Source: Paulinella micropora (taxonomy: Eukaryota; Cercozoa; Imbricatea; Euglyphida). Taken from it: a stretch of DNA of 31,446 nt. Both the position numbers and the translations under genes were made by a program. Of the stretch, positions 1 to 7,974 are shown one piece after another; position 1 is the stretch's first letter, and each line of letters begins with the position of its first letter. The stretch is taken from positions 1,088,968 to 1,120,413 of the forward strand of contig BJOX01000010.1 of NCBI GenBank assembly GCA_009731375.1, in the 5' to 3' direction. A model generated the notes under the pieces. The model saw nothing but the letters and a program-made list of their open reading frames with translations. It did not search any database and was not told where the DNA came from.

Positions 1-178
1 ACTGCGGAATAACCTCGGCTTAGTGTAGTCTTGCCCTCAGGAGCTCCATCGGCGGCCCCTATAATCAGTCGAGAGACTGACTAGGTGGGGATGGAGCACC
101 TCGAACAAGGGCATGGAGGCTCATGTCCGGAAACGGATCGTGCCATCAGCTGCATCAGTATGCCTTAGAGGAAGTATA
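1..178 (+). repeat. SINE-like repeat family B, copy 1 (5' end cut by window edge)
   Basis: This copy runs from the window edge into a (TTA)n tract. It matches the reverse complement of 1080-1242 and 2210-2370, with clear divergence (for example 'GGAGCTCCATCGG' is shared, while the middle differs). Orientation is set by the T-rich (ATT)n tail at its right end, as in the other retroposed repeats here. No protein is encoded. I see at most a weak resemblance to RNA polymerase III boxes, so its origin from a tRNA is not shown. Confidence 0.7.
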
Positions 179-196
179 TTATTATTATCATTATTA

Positions 197-233
<37 letters not shown>

Positions 234-381
234 CATTATTTATTATTATTATTGTTGTTGTTGTTGTTGTTGTTTTTGTTATTATTATTATTATTATTAC
301 TATGATTATTATTATTATTATTATTATTATTATTTTGTTGTTGTTGTTGTTATTATTATTATTATAATTGTTATTATTATC

Positions 382-467
<86 letters not shown>

Positions 468-494
468 TATTATTATTATTATCATCATTATGAA
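176..494. repeat. (TTA/TTG/TCA)n microsatellite, tail of SINE-B copy 1
   Basis: About 320 bases of TTA repeats with interspersed TTG and ATC units. It starts directly at the 3' end of the SINE-B copy, so it is best read as an expanded and mutated (ATT)n retroposon tail. The open frames across it (poly-Leu, poly-Ile, poly-Asn) are low-complexity artefacts. Confidence 0.9.
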
Positions 495-607
495 ATTTCA
501 TGTAAATAAAACGCCATTTGTTTTCAGGCCGAGTGATGCTATTACTCAAGAATATGTGTACAATTATATCTATATCTACATCTATATGAACATGTATTGA
601 TATTCAG

Positions 608-648
608 GACGTGTGCTACTGGGGCTCAAAAAGCGCGGCTTTGGAGAG
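608..648 (+). CDS. NUDT1: NUDT1-like gene, exon coding RVLLGLKKRGFGE
   Basis: The acceptor is 'attgatattcag' and the donor is GAG|gtatgt, a near-consensus site. The exon begins with two bases completing a codon split with a missing upstream exon. It reads RVLLGLKKRGFGE, matching the second beta strand of MTH1 (RVLLGMKKRGFG in the human protein). Confidence 0.85.
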
Positions 649-751
649 GTATGTATGTATGTATGTATGTATGTATGTATGTTTGAATGTGTACATGTAT
701 ATGCAGGGCAAATGGAATGGGTTTGGTGGCAAGGTCTTGCACAACAACAAC

Positions 752-826
<75 letters not shown>

Positions 827-882
827 CAACAACAACAGTAGTAGTAGTAGTAGTAGTAGTAGTAGAAGTAGTAGTAGTAGTA

Positions 883-931
<49 letters not shown>

Positions 932-2088
932 TGATGATGATGATAATAATAATAATGATAATAATAGTAATAATAATAGTAATAATAATGATGATAAATA
1001 ATAATAATAATTAATAATAATAATAATAATAATAAATAATAAATAATAATAATAAATAATAATAATAATGATAATACTATATCTGAGGCGTACTGATGCA
1101 GCTAATGGCATATCCTCAACGGACATAAGCCTCCAATGCCCTTGTTCGAGGTCCTCCACCCCCCCGTGTCAGTCTCTCGCCTGATGATCGGGGCCACCGA
1201 TGGAGCTCCTGAGGGCAAGACTGCACTAAGCCGAGGTTATTCNNNNNNNNNNNNNNNNNNNNNNNNNNNNNNNNNNNNNNNNNNNNNNNNNNNNNNNNNN
1301 NNNNNNNNNNNNNNNNNNNNNNNNNNNNNNNNNNNNNNNNNNNNNNNNNNNNNNNNNNNNNNNNNNNNNNNNNNNNNNNNNNNNNNNNNNNNNNNNNNNN
1401 NNNNNNNNNNNNNNNNNNNNNNNNNNNNNNNNNNNNNNNNNNNNNNNNNNNNNNNNNNNNNNNNNNNNNNNNNNNNNNNNNNNNNNNNNNNNNNNNNNNN
1501 NNNNNNNNNNNNNNNNNNNNNNNNNNNNNNNNNNNNNNNNNNNNNNNNNNNNNNNNNNNNNNNNNNNNNNNNNNNNNNNNNNNNNNNNNNNNNNNNNNNN
1601 NNNNNNNNNNNNNNNNNNNNNNNNNNNNNNNNNNNNNNNNNNNNNNNNNNNNNNNNNNNNNNNNNNNNNNNNNNNNNNNNNNNNNNNNNNNNNNNNNNNN
1701 NNNNNNNNNNNNNNNNNNNNNNNNNNNNNNNNNNNNNNNNNNNNNNNNNNNNNNNNNNNNNNNNNNNNNNNNNNNNNNNNNNNNNNNNNNNNNNNNNNNN
1801 NNNNNNNNNNNNNNNNNNNNNNNNNNNNNNNNNNNNNNNNNNNNNNNNNNNNNNNNNNNNNNNNNNNNNNNNNNNNNNNNNNNNNNNNNNNNNNNNNNNN
1901 NNNNNNNNNNNNNNNNNNNNNNNNNNNNNNNNNNNNNNNNNNNNNNNNNNNNNNNNNNNNNNNNNNNNNNNNNNNNNNNNNNNNNNNNNNNNNNNNNNNN
2001 NNNNNNNNNNNNNNNNNNNNNNNNNNNNNNNNNNNNNNNNNNNNNNNNNNNNNNNNNNNNNNNNNNNNNNNNNNNNNNNNNNNNNNNN

Positions 2089-2122
<34 letters not shown>

Positions 2123-2158
2123 GTAATAATAGTAATAATAATAATAGTAATAATAATA

Positions 2159-2208
<50 letters not shown>

Positions 2209-3514
2209 ATATCTGAGGCGTACTGATGCAGCTAATGGCATATCCTCAACGGACATAAGCCTCCAATACCCTTGTTCGAGGTCCTCCACCCCCCCGTGTC
2301 AGTCTCTCGCCTGATGATCGGGGCCACCGATGGAGCTCCTGAGGGCAAGACTGCACTAAGCCGAGGTTATNNNNNNNNNNCCAAGGTCGCTTTTCCTCTC
2401 ATTCTCACATGCACAACCTTTACAGCCTTGGAGCAATCTCAGCCATTCATTTTGATTCGCTTCGGGTACATACAATTACAGGGCTGGGGTTCCCGGGGGC
2501 AGGGCCCCCCGGACTCCCCGTTCCCCGTCGACAGGGTACGTTCACTTGCCGGAGGTACCAGCAGAACGCAAGTGTAAGCTCTGGTGGCACAAAAACCTAA
2601 AATCTCTGGTTTTTGTGCCACCCTGGACCAAATTTTTTGGATCTTCGGAGAGAGCTCATCGAGAGGTGTCGGGTACACCAAACATCAGCCTCAAACTCCC
2701 TTTGATGTGCGCGAACGGCGCCTGGTGGCGCAAAAACCTGGATTTGCTGGTTTTACGCCACCTGGCACCCCAGTTTTATATTTTCGAAGAGAGCTCGTCG
2801 AGAAGTGTCAGATACACCAAATATCAGCCGCTTAATCCCTCTGGTGTGCGCAAAGGGTGCTTGGTGGCGAAAAGACGTCAATTTTCTGGTTTGGGTGCCG
2901 CCTGCGACCAAAACGGGTACGTACAACTGCAGGGCTTGGGTTCCCGGGGGAGGGCCCTCCGGACCCCCCCTTCCCCGTCGACAGGGTACGTTCAATTGCC
3001 GGAGTTTCCGGCAAGTACTCCCAAAAAACAAGGAATTTTGGCATTCAGGACACTCCCCTAACGCAAATATTGTGTGAATTCCAAAAAAAAACTATATCAG
3101 CATCAACATCGAGTCTGGGGCTAGCCACCCTGTTAATATGAGCTCCCAACTTCCCCTGGTTCACACAAACCATGATTTATCGGGACAGGGGTGCAGAAAT
3201 AGGCCCCAAAAAAAAGGAATTTTTGCATTCAGGACACTCCCCTAACGCAAATATTTGCGTGAATTCCAAAAAAATTATACCAGCATCAAGATTGAGTCTG
3301 GGGCTAGCCACCCTGCCAATATGAGCTCCCAACTCCTGGTTCACACAAACCATGATTTATAGGGACAGGGGTGCGGAAATGCTGGGGGGCTGGGGGTGAG
3401 GTACACAGTTTCCAGTTTCCCCCTTCCCTCAAGACCCCCACCCCCGACTCCAACAACTTTCAAGGATAATAATAATAATAATAATAATTATAATAATAAT
3501 AATAATAATAATAA

Positions 3515-3545
<31 letters not shown>

Positions 3546-3584
3546 TATAATAATAATAATAATAACAATAATAACCACAACAAC

Positions 3585-3631
<47 letters not shown>

Positions 3632-3976
3632 TAACAATAACAACAACAACAACAACAACAACAATAATAATAATAATAATAATAGTAATAATAATAATAA
3701 TAATAATAGTGCTTCTCTGTCAATGGCTGATGCAAATCTGCACATGCGCCTCCATCGTCTCACCCGTGAGGGGAGTACGAAGAATTGACGATAAGCTCTA
3801 ATGACACCCCCGCAAGGGCAGTTCCAACACTTCCAGACGGGCCGGTATGTTCAATGAAAATACTGGTCCAGAAATAGACCGGTATGTTCAATGAAAATAC
3901 TGGTGGCACCGACGGGAATCGAACTGGCGACAGGGCCCAGATGGTAGAACTTGACCACTGGGCTATCACGGTGTCC

Positions 3977-4016
<40 letters not shown>

Positions 4017-4552
4017 GTGCTTCTCAGTCAATGGCGAATGCATTTCTGCACATGTGCCTCCATCGTCTCACCCGCGAGGGGAGTACGAAGATTTGACGAT
4101 AGGCTCTACTGACACCCCCGCCAGGCAGCTCCAAGCCTTCCAGACAGACCAATACTTTCAAAGGAAATATCCTTTGAAAATACTGGCACCGACGGGAATC
4201 GAACTAGCGACAGGTCCCAGATGGTAGACCTTAACCACTGGGCTATCGCGGTGCCACTAATAATAATAATAGTAATAATAATAATAGTGCTTCTCTGTCA
4301 ATGGCTGATGCATTTCTGCACATGCGCCTCCATCGTCTCACCCGTGAGGGGAGTACGAAGAATTGACGATAAGCTCTAATGACACCCCCGCAAGGGCAGT
4401 TCCAACACTTCCAGACGGGCCGGTATGTTCAATGAAAATACTGGTCCAGACGGATCGGTATGTTCAATGAAAATACTGGTGGCACCGACGGGAATCGAAC
4501 TGGCGACAGGGCCCAGATGGTAGAACTTGACCACTGGGCTATCACGGTGTCC

Positions 4553-4616
<64 letters not shown>

Positions 4617-4675
4617 TAATAATCAGTAATAATAACAAATACAGCAACGACGACAACAACAACAAGAACAACAAG

Positions 4676-4707
<32 letters not shown>

Positions 4708-5076
4708 CGACGACGACGACGACAACGACAACAACAACAATCATCAACAGCAACAACTTTCGCACACAGGTGGAGCCAGGTGAGACAGTGAGGGAGGCTG
4801 CCCTGAGAGAAATGAAGGAGGAGTCTGGTCTCTCTGTAAGTGATGCCGCCCAGGTCATATTCGCTCATTTCTGCATTCTTGCAGACAATGGGAAGCACAA
4901 ATATACCTTACATCCTACCTACCTACCTACCTTTGAATCTCTATTCAGGTTGGCAAGCTATGGTTTGAGTTCGAACACGACCCTACAGTGTTAGAAGTGC
5001 ATGTCTTCCGCGCGACCAAGTTTTCTGGCAGCTTAGTAGCGAGCGATGAGATGCAGCCAGCGTGGTTTGAGGTCGA

Positions 5077-5137
<61 letters not shown>

Positions 5138-5192
5138 GGCCAGCGAGTGGTGAGATGGAGCCAGCATGGCTTGAGGTAGTAATGTGTGTGTA

Positions 5193-5239
<47 letters not shown>

Positions 5240-5247
5240 GAGGGAGG

Positions 5248-5293
<46 letters not shown>

Positions 5294-6108
5294 GAGAGAT
5301 GAATAGAGATGTGGACATGTGGCTGGATGATAAGTGTTGGCTAAAAATATTCTCATGTTTGAATGTGGAATAAATATTGGCTGTATACTTATAGCATAAT
5401 TTTCGTGTGTAAGTTGGTAAAGGTTTTGTACGATGAGATGTGGCTGCATGATAAGTATTTGCTAAATACATATTCATGTTTGCAAGTAGAATAAATACTG
5501 GCTAATAGTGTATATGCATAGTATACTTATCGTGAAGGTGGGAAAAGTGCCGTATGATCGGATCTGGCTGGATGATAAGTAATAGCTTGATATAGATTCA
5601 TATGTAAATGTTGAATAAGTATTACAGTATTCGAAAGGCGTATTTATTGTGTGGAAGGTGGAAAAAGTGCCATACGATCAGATGTGGCTGGATGATAAGT
5701 TTTGGCTGGATGTATATTTGTTGTGTGCATGTGGAATAAATATTGGCTGTATATGCATTGCATAATTATCGTGTGGAGGGTGGAAAAAATGGGTTATGGT
5801 GGAAAAAGTGCCGTACGATCAGATGTGGCTGGATGATAAGTTTTGGCTGGATATATTTGTTGTGTGCATGTGGAATAAATATTGGCTGTATATGCATGGC
5901 ATAATTATCGTGTGGAGGGTGGAAAAAATGGGATATGATTAGAGTGGTTGCATGGTAAGTATTGGGTGAATGTATACCGATGTGTGCACAATTGGCTCTT
6001 ATACTCCTGGCATATTGCGCGGAAGGTGGAAAAAGTGCCTTATGATAATATGTGGCTGGATGATAAGTATTGGCTGCCCCACCTGCTGGCAGGAAAGTGC
6101 TTCCAAGG
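608..6108 (+). CDS. NUDT1: MTH1/NUDT1-type Nudix hydrolase gene, five exons visible
   Basis: Probable oxidised-purine nucleoside triphosphatase (8-oxo-dGTP to 8-oxo-dGMP plus pyrophosphate), a nucleotide-pool sanitising enzyme. Exons are 608-648, 707-733, 4770-4853, 4949-5071 and 6026-6108. Spliced, they give one open frame of about 119 codons. It is colinear with animal MTH1 from the 'RVLLGLKKRGFG' strand, through 'GKWNGFGGK', the Nudix box (EPGE...REMKEESGL), 'LEVHVF' and 'SDEMQPAWFE', to 'MWLDDKYW'. The Nudix signature is complete once exons 2 and 3 are joined. The residues that recognise the base in human MTH1 (Asn in WNGFGG; Trp and two Asp in MWxDD) are kept. The N-terminal exon (about 16 residues in human MTH1) is not found and probably lies upstream of the window. 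The C-terminal end after 6108 is uncertain. Introns are GT-AG. Confidence 0.87.
649..706 (+). other. 58-nt intron of the NUDT1-like gene, (GTAT)n rich
   Basis: GT...AG intron whose 5' half is a tetranucleotide repeat starting at the donor itself (gtatgtatgt). Its removal restores the MTH1 reading frame. Confidence 0.8.
707..733 (+). CDS. NUDT1: NUDT1-like gene, 27-nt micro-exon GKWNGFGGK
   Basis: A nine-codon exon between the acceptor 'gtatatgcag' and the donor AAG|gtcttg. It supplies the Asn and the GFGGK loop that opens the Nudix box in the MTH1 family. The frame is phase 0 on both sides. The intron before it is 58 nt and is mostly a (GTAT)n repeat. Confidence 0.85.
741..1078. repeat. Compound (CAA)n-(TAA)n-(CAA)n-(TAG)n-(TAA)n microsatellite
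   Basis: About 340 bases of nearly uninterrupted trinucleotide repeat inside the intron, changing unit from CAA to TAA, CAA, TAG and back to TAA, with a (TGA)n patch near 928. Its right end abuts the tail end of SINE-B copy 2, so part of it is that element's (ATT)n tail read on the other strand. Confidence 0.9.
1080..1242 (-). repeat. SINE-like repeat family B, copy 2
   Basis: On the minus strand this copy begins 'AATAACCTCGGCTTAG' and ends at a (TAT)n tail. It is almost identical to 2210-2370: the one difference I see is G versus A in 'CCAATgCCC' / 'CCAATaCCC'. It ends at an assembly gap. Confidence 0.75.
1243..2088. other. Assembly gap, 846 N
   Basis: Unsequenced. The flanks are SINE-B copy 2 on the left and a (TAA)n tract leading into SINE-B copy 3 on the right. 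Reading frames reported across it are meaningless. Confidence 0.99.
2089..2209. repeat. (TAA)n microsatellite, tail of SINE-B copy 3
   Basis: About 120 bases of TAA repeats with TAG units. They lie against the 3' end of the minus-strand SINE-B copy and continue into the gap. Confidence 0.9.
2210..2370 (-). repeat. SINE-like repeat family B, copy 3
   Basis: Near-identical to copy 2 (one base different over about 160) in the same orientation. It ends at a 10-N join. The pair may be a recent tandem duplication or one locus represented twice in the assembly. Confidence 0.75.
2371..2380. other. 10-N assembly join
   Basis: A fixed-size run of N, marking a contig join of unknown true length. Confidence 0.95.
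2465..3463 (+). repeat. Composite repeat family C, left copy
   Basis: A structured non-coding repeat shared with 29989-31356 in the same orientation. In order it contains: a GC-rich block around 'TTCCCGGGGGcAGGGCC' followed by a conserved 'GTCGACAGGGTACGTTC'; three tandem units of about 140 bp, each with a hairpin (stems at 2583-2597/2608-2622, 2724-2738/2749-2762 and a decayed one near 2863-2903); the GC-rich block again near 2938-3003; two tandem units of about 185 bp starting near 3029 and 3214; and a C-rich terminus that leads into (TAA)n. Short frames across it are not protein-like. The class of element is unknown to me. Confidence 0.75.
3464..3708. repeat. (TAA/CAA)n microsatellite
   Basis: About 245 bases of TAA repeats with CAA patches, lying between the end of composite repeat C and the 3' end of SINE-A copy 1. 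Confidence 0.9.
3709..3976 (-). repeat. tRNA-derived SINE family A, copy 1
   Basis: Read on the minus strand, the element starts with a 73-nt tRNA-like head (3904-3976). The head has an A-box-like 'TAGCCCAGTGGT' and a B-box-like 'AGTTCGATTCCC', and it ends 'CGGTGCCA'. A body of about 195 bp follows, with a 25-bp motif present twice, and then a (TAT)n tail on the left. The body is non-coding. Four other copies lie in the window. Confidence 0.88.
4017..4256 (-). repeat. tRNA-derived SINE family A, copy 2 (divergent, best tRNA fold)
   Basis: Minus-strand copy in which the head can form a perfect 7-bp acceptor stem: GGCACCG at its 5' end and CGGTGCC before the final A. It carries the same A- and B-box-like sequences. 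The body is diverged from the other copies and has one, not two, of the 25-bp motif. At that place a perfect 10-bp inverted repeat (TTTCAAAGGA / TCCTTTGAAA) is present. Confidence 0.88.
4287..4552 (-). repeat. tRNA-derived SINE family A, copy 3
   Basis: Minus-strand copy nearly identical to copy 1, including the doubled 25-bp motif, with (TAA)n on both sides. Insertion of SINEs into the tails of earlier ones explains the chain of copies 1 to 3. Confidence 0.88.
4553..4745. repeat. (TAA)n then (CAA/CGA)n microsatellite
   Basis: About 190 bases of trinucleotide repeat ending 25 bases before the acceptor of the Nudix-box exon. The usual polypyrimidine tract is therefore nearly absent there. Confidence 0.9.
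4770..4853 (+). CDS. NUDT1: NUDT1-like gene, Nudix-box exon
   Basis: 28 codons from VEPGE to SDAAQ. It holds the catalytic helix with RE-x2-EE-x-G (here REMKEESGL), whose glutamates bind the divalent metal. The acceptor is 'cgcacacag' and the donor CAG|gtcata; both are phase 0. I chose the donor at 4853, not the earlier 'TCT|gtaagt', because it keeps the MTH1 length between EESGL and the next strand. Confidence 0.88.
4949..5071 (+). CDS. NUDT1: NUDT1-like gene, exon VGKLWFEF to AWFE
   Basis: 41 codons between the acceptor 'gaatctctattcag' and the donor GAG|gtcgac. It aligns without gaps to the MTH1 strands VGQIVFEF...DVHVF...SDEMRPCWFQ (matching 'LEVHVFRATKFSG' and 'SDEMQPAWFE' here). The donor is followed at once by a long (CT)n tract. 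Confidence 0.88.
5080..5134. repeat. (CT)n microsatellite just inside the intron
   Basis: A pure CT tract beginning nine bases after the exon end. Confidence 0.95.
5134..5178 (+). pseudogene. Decayed duplicate of the NUDT1-like exon 3' end
   Basis: 'GGTGAGATGGAGCCAGC' and 'TGGCTTGAGgtag' repeat, with substitutions, the last 35-40 bases of the exon ending at 5071 (GATGAGATGCAGCCAGC, TGGTTTGAGgtcg). It lies beyond the CT tract. It has the acceptor-like 'ctctcttctggccag' in front and a donor-like GAG|gtagta behind, but splicing in this copy would not keep the frame. Confidence 0.6.
5191..5290. repeat. (GA)n microsatellite
   Basis: About 100 bases of GA repeats with a short GGGA patch; no coding content. 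Confidence 0.95.
5311..6025 (+). repeat. Tandem array of decayed copies of the last visible NUDT1 exon
   Basis: Six degenerate units, about 110-140 bp apart, each contain a version of the first half of the exon at 6026. The core 'ATGTGGCTGGATGATAAGT' appears at about 5317, 5438, 5562, 5682, 5823 and 5941, then intact at 6050 in the real exon. Between cores lies AT-rich sequence (for example 'GGAATAAATATTGGCTGTAT') that also repeats. Units 4 and 5 still read VEKVPYDQMWLDDKFWL without a stop, and unit 4 keeps an AG before it. The second half of the exon occurs only in the final unit. Confidence 0.85.
6026..6108 (+). CDS. NUDT1: NUDT1-like gene, exon VEKVPYDNMWLDDKYW
   Basis: The acceptor is 'gcgcggaag' and the donor CAAGG|gtaaat. 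It reads VEKVPYDNMWLDDKYWLPHL and then LAGKCFQG, matching MTH1 'QIPFKDMWPDDSYWFPLLL' and 'KKKFHG'. It contains the conserved Trp-x-Asp-Asp of the substrate pocket. Without splicing the frame stops at TAA 6110. The exon leaves in phase 2, so at least one more exon is needed for the last beta strand and helix of the family. Confidence 0.85.
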
Positions 6109-6129
6109 GTAAATTCCCATATTTATGTG

Positions 6130-6530
6130 TACATCTATATCTATATCTATATCTATATCTATATCTATATCTATATCTATATCCATCTATATCTATCTCC
6201 ATCTCTCTATCTCTATCTCTATATCTATCTCTACATCTATCTCTATCTCTATCTCTATCTCCATCTCTATCTCTATCGCTATATCTCTACATCTATATCT
6301 ATATCTATATCTATATCTATATATCCATATATCTATATATCTATATCTATATCTATATCTATATCTATATTTATATCTATATCTATATCTATATCTATAT
6401 CTATATCTATATGTCTATATCTATATCTATATCTATATCTATATCTATATCTGTATCTGTATTTGTATCTGTATCTGTATCTATATCTCATCTATATCTA
6501 TATCTATATCTATATCTGTATCTTTGCCAC
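6130..6530. repeat. (CTATAT)n / (CTATCT)n satellite-like tract
   Basis: About 400 bases of hexanucleotide repeat with drift from CTATAT to CTATCT and CTGTAT. The Tyr/Ile/Ser-rich frames across it are artefacts. Confidence 0.92.
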
Positions 6531-6734
6531 GCTTTATTGGTCTGGGGTGCACACTTGAAACTCATTGTTAATAACAAACTCTTGGCCTGGGCTACACCTC
6601 TCTTTCCTTGAACGATCTCTGTAGCTACTTTCTGTTTCGGGGCCAGACGGCTATTCTATCGCACCACTTGGTTGTAAGTGACCCCTCAAGCAATCATTCC
6701 GCAGCAATAGCAGCAGCAACGACAAAATCACACA

Positions 6735-7006
6735 TGTCTTCTTCTTTCTCTTCTTCTTCTTCTTCTTCTTCTTCTTCTTCTTCTTCTTCTTCTTCTTCTT
6801 CCTCGTCGTCGTCGTCATCATCATCATCATCATCATCATTATCATCATCATCATCATCATCATCTGTCTCTTCTTCTACTTCAACAAAGCAACCAGATCT
6901 TACGCAAATAGTTTCCAAGACTAGGTCTCTCTATCTCTCTCTCTCTCTCTCACTCTCTCACTCTCTCTCTCTCTCTCTTTCTTTCTCTCTCTCTCTCTCT
7001 CTCTCT

Positions 7007-7057
<51 letters not shown>

Positions 7058-7254
7058 CCTATCTATCTATCTATCTATCCAGGCTACCTGGCCTGGAAGG
7101 GTTGGCTGTGTCTATCTATCTATATATCTATCTATCTATCTATCTATCTGTCTATCCATATATCCATATATATCTATCTATCTAGGTTGCCAGGTCTGGA
7201 AGAGTTGGCTGCAATTGCAAACAAGGGCAGACAGACTGGCCTGTTTGCATCGAA

Positions 7255-7330
<76 letters not shown>
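6735..7330. repeat. Cluster of microsatellites: (TTC)n, (TCA)n, (CT)n, (ATCT)n, (GATA)n
   Basis: Successive tracts of TTC (about 6740-6800), TCA (6810-6862), CT (6925-7038), ATCT (7039-7185) and GATA (7253-7330). Two short unique islands (7081-7110 and 7186-7250) share 'AGGYTRCCWGGYCTGGAAG', so the ATCT segment contains a small direct duplication. Confidence 0.9.
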
Positions 7331-7488
7331 GCTTGCAAGGTTGCTGACCATTATTGTTTCCCTTTTATTCCAATCATATACTTTTACTTTTCCTGGGTCC
7401 ATGCTTACTCTTCCCACTCATCCCTACGAGCGGCCAAGTATTCTCTAATCAATTTACAGTAATTGTTTGTATTAAAAAATAAAATAAA

Positions 7489-7537
7489 GGGGGGGGGGGG
7501 GGGGGGGGGGGGGGNNNNNNNNNNGGGGGGGGGGGGG

Positions 7538-7574
<37 letters not shown>

Positions 7575-7575
7575 C
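7489..7575. repeat. Poly-G tract broken by a 10-N join, then (GA)n
   Basis: G26 or so, ten N, another G16 and then a GA tract. The join inside a homopolymer looks like a sequencing or assembly break, so its real length is unknown. Confidence 0.85.
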
Positions 7576-7974
7576 TGGCCCGGCCGGTTTGGTTTGCTCA
7601 TGGTCAACATGGCCTAATGGAAATAAAATCCCATTGTTCTGCTTCCTATCGCTATTTCTCGCTATTTGCTGACTCTGGCTCCCTCTGAGAATGTATCCTT
7701 CAGTTCTCGAAATTTTTTTCCGCTCTCAAACGAGCCGCATGTCGTCTTTGCATCCTTTGGACTGAAAAGTTTTCTGTTTCCCCACGAATCGCTTCAGCAG
7801 CCAGCTTTTAGCTTTCCCTGCTGCGTGAGGGAGCACACTCCTTGTCTCACCTACACACCTGCCCATCAGGTTCTGCTTTGTTCTTCAGAAGAGGACCAAT
7901 TTTCTGGGGCTGCAGCTCGCATAGAAAGACATTACCCATTACCCCCCGCGTACCCTGTGGGGATTTTTTTTTAC

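Larger units (their letters stand above)
734..4769 (+). other. About 4-kb repeat-filled intron of the NUDT1-like gene
   Basis: The intron lies between the AAG|gtcttg donor and the acceptor 'cgcacacag'. It holds CAA/TAA/TAG microsatellites, two SINE-B copies, an 846-N gap, a 10-N join, a composite repeat and three SINE-A copies. The protein family match on either side shows the exons belong together, so the contigs across both gaps are probably correctly ordered. Confidence 0.75.

Noticed and set aside
113-1014. Open frames of poly-Ile, poly-Asn, poly-Leu and poly-Gln
   Set aside because: Trinucleotide microsatellites stay open in several frames on both strands; no complex sequence supports a protein. 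The same holds for 3396-3788, 4376-4858, 6070-6611, 6608-7258 and 28479-29837.
1136-2314. Long frames spanning the 846-N gap
   Set aside because: They consist mostly of N and have no meaning.
2546-3061. 171-codon frame in the left copy of repeat C
   Set aside because: Different frames are open in parallel copies, and the sequence is a set of tandem hairpin units; no conserved protein between left and right copies.
3904-3976. Functional tRNA gene on the minus strand (also heads of the other SINE-A copies)
   Set aside because: The boxes are present but the T stem does not pair and every copy is joined to the same non-tRNA body, so these are SINE heads.
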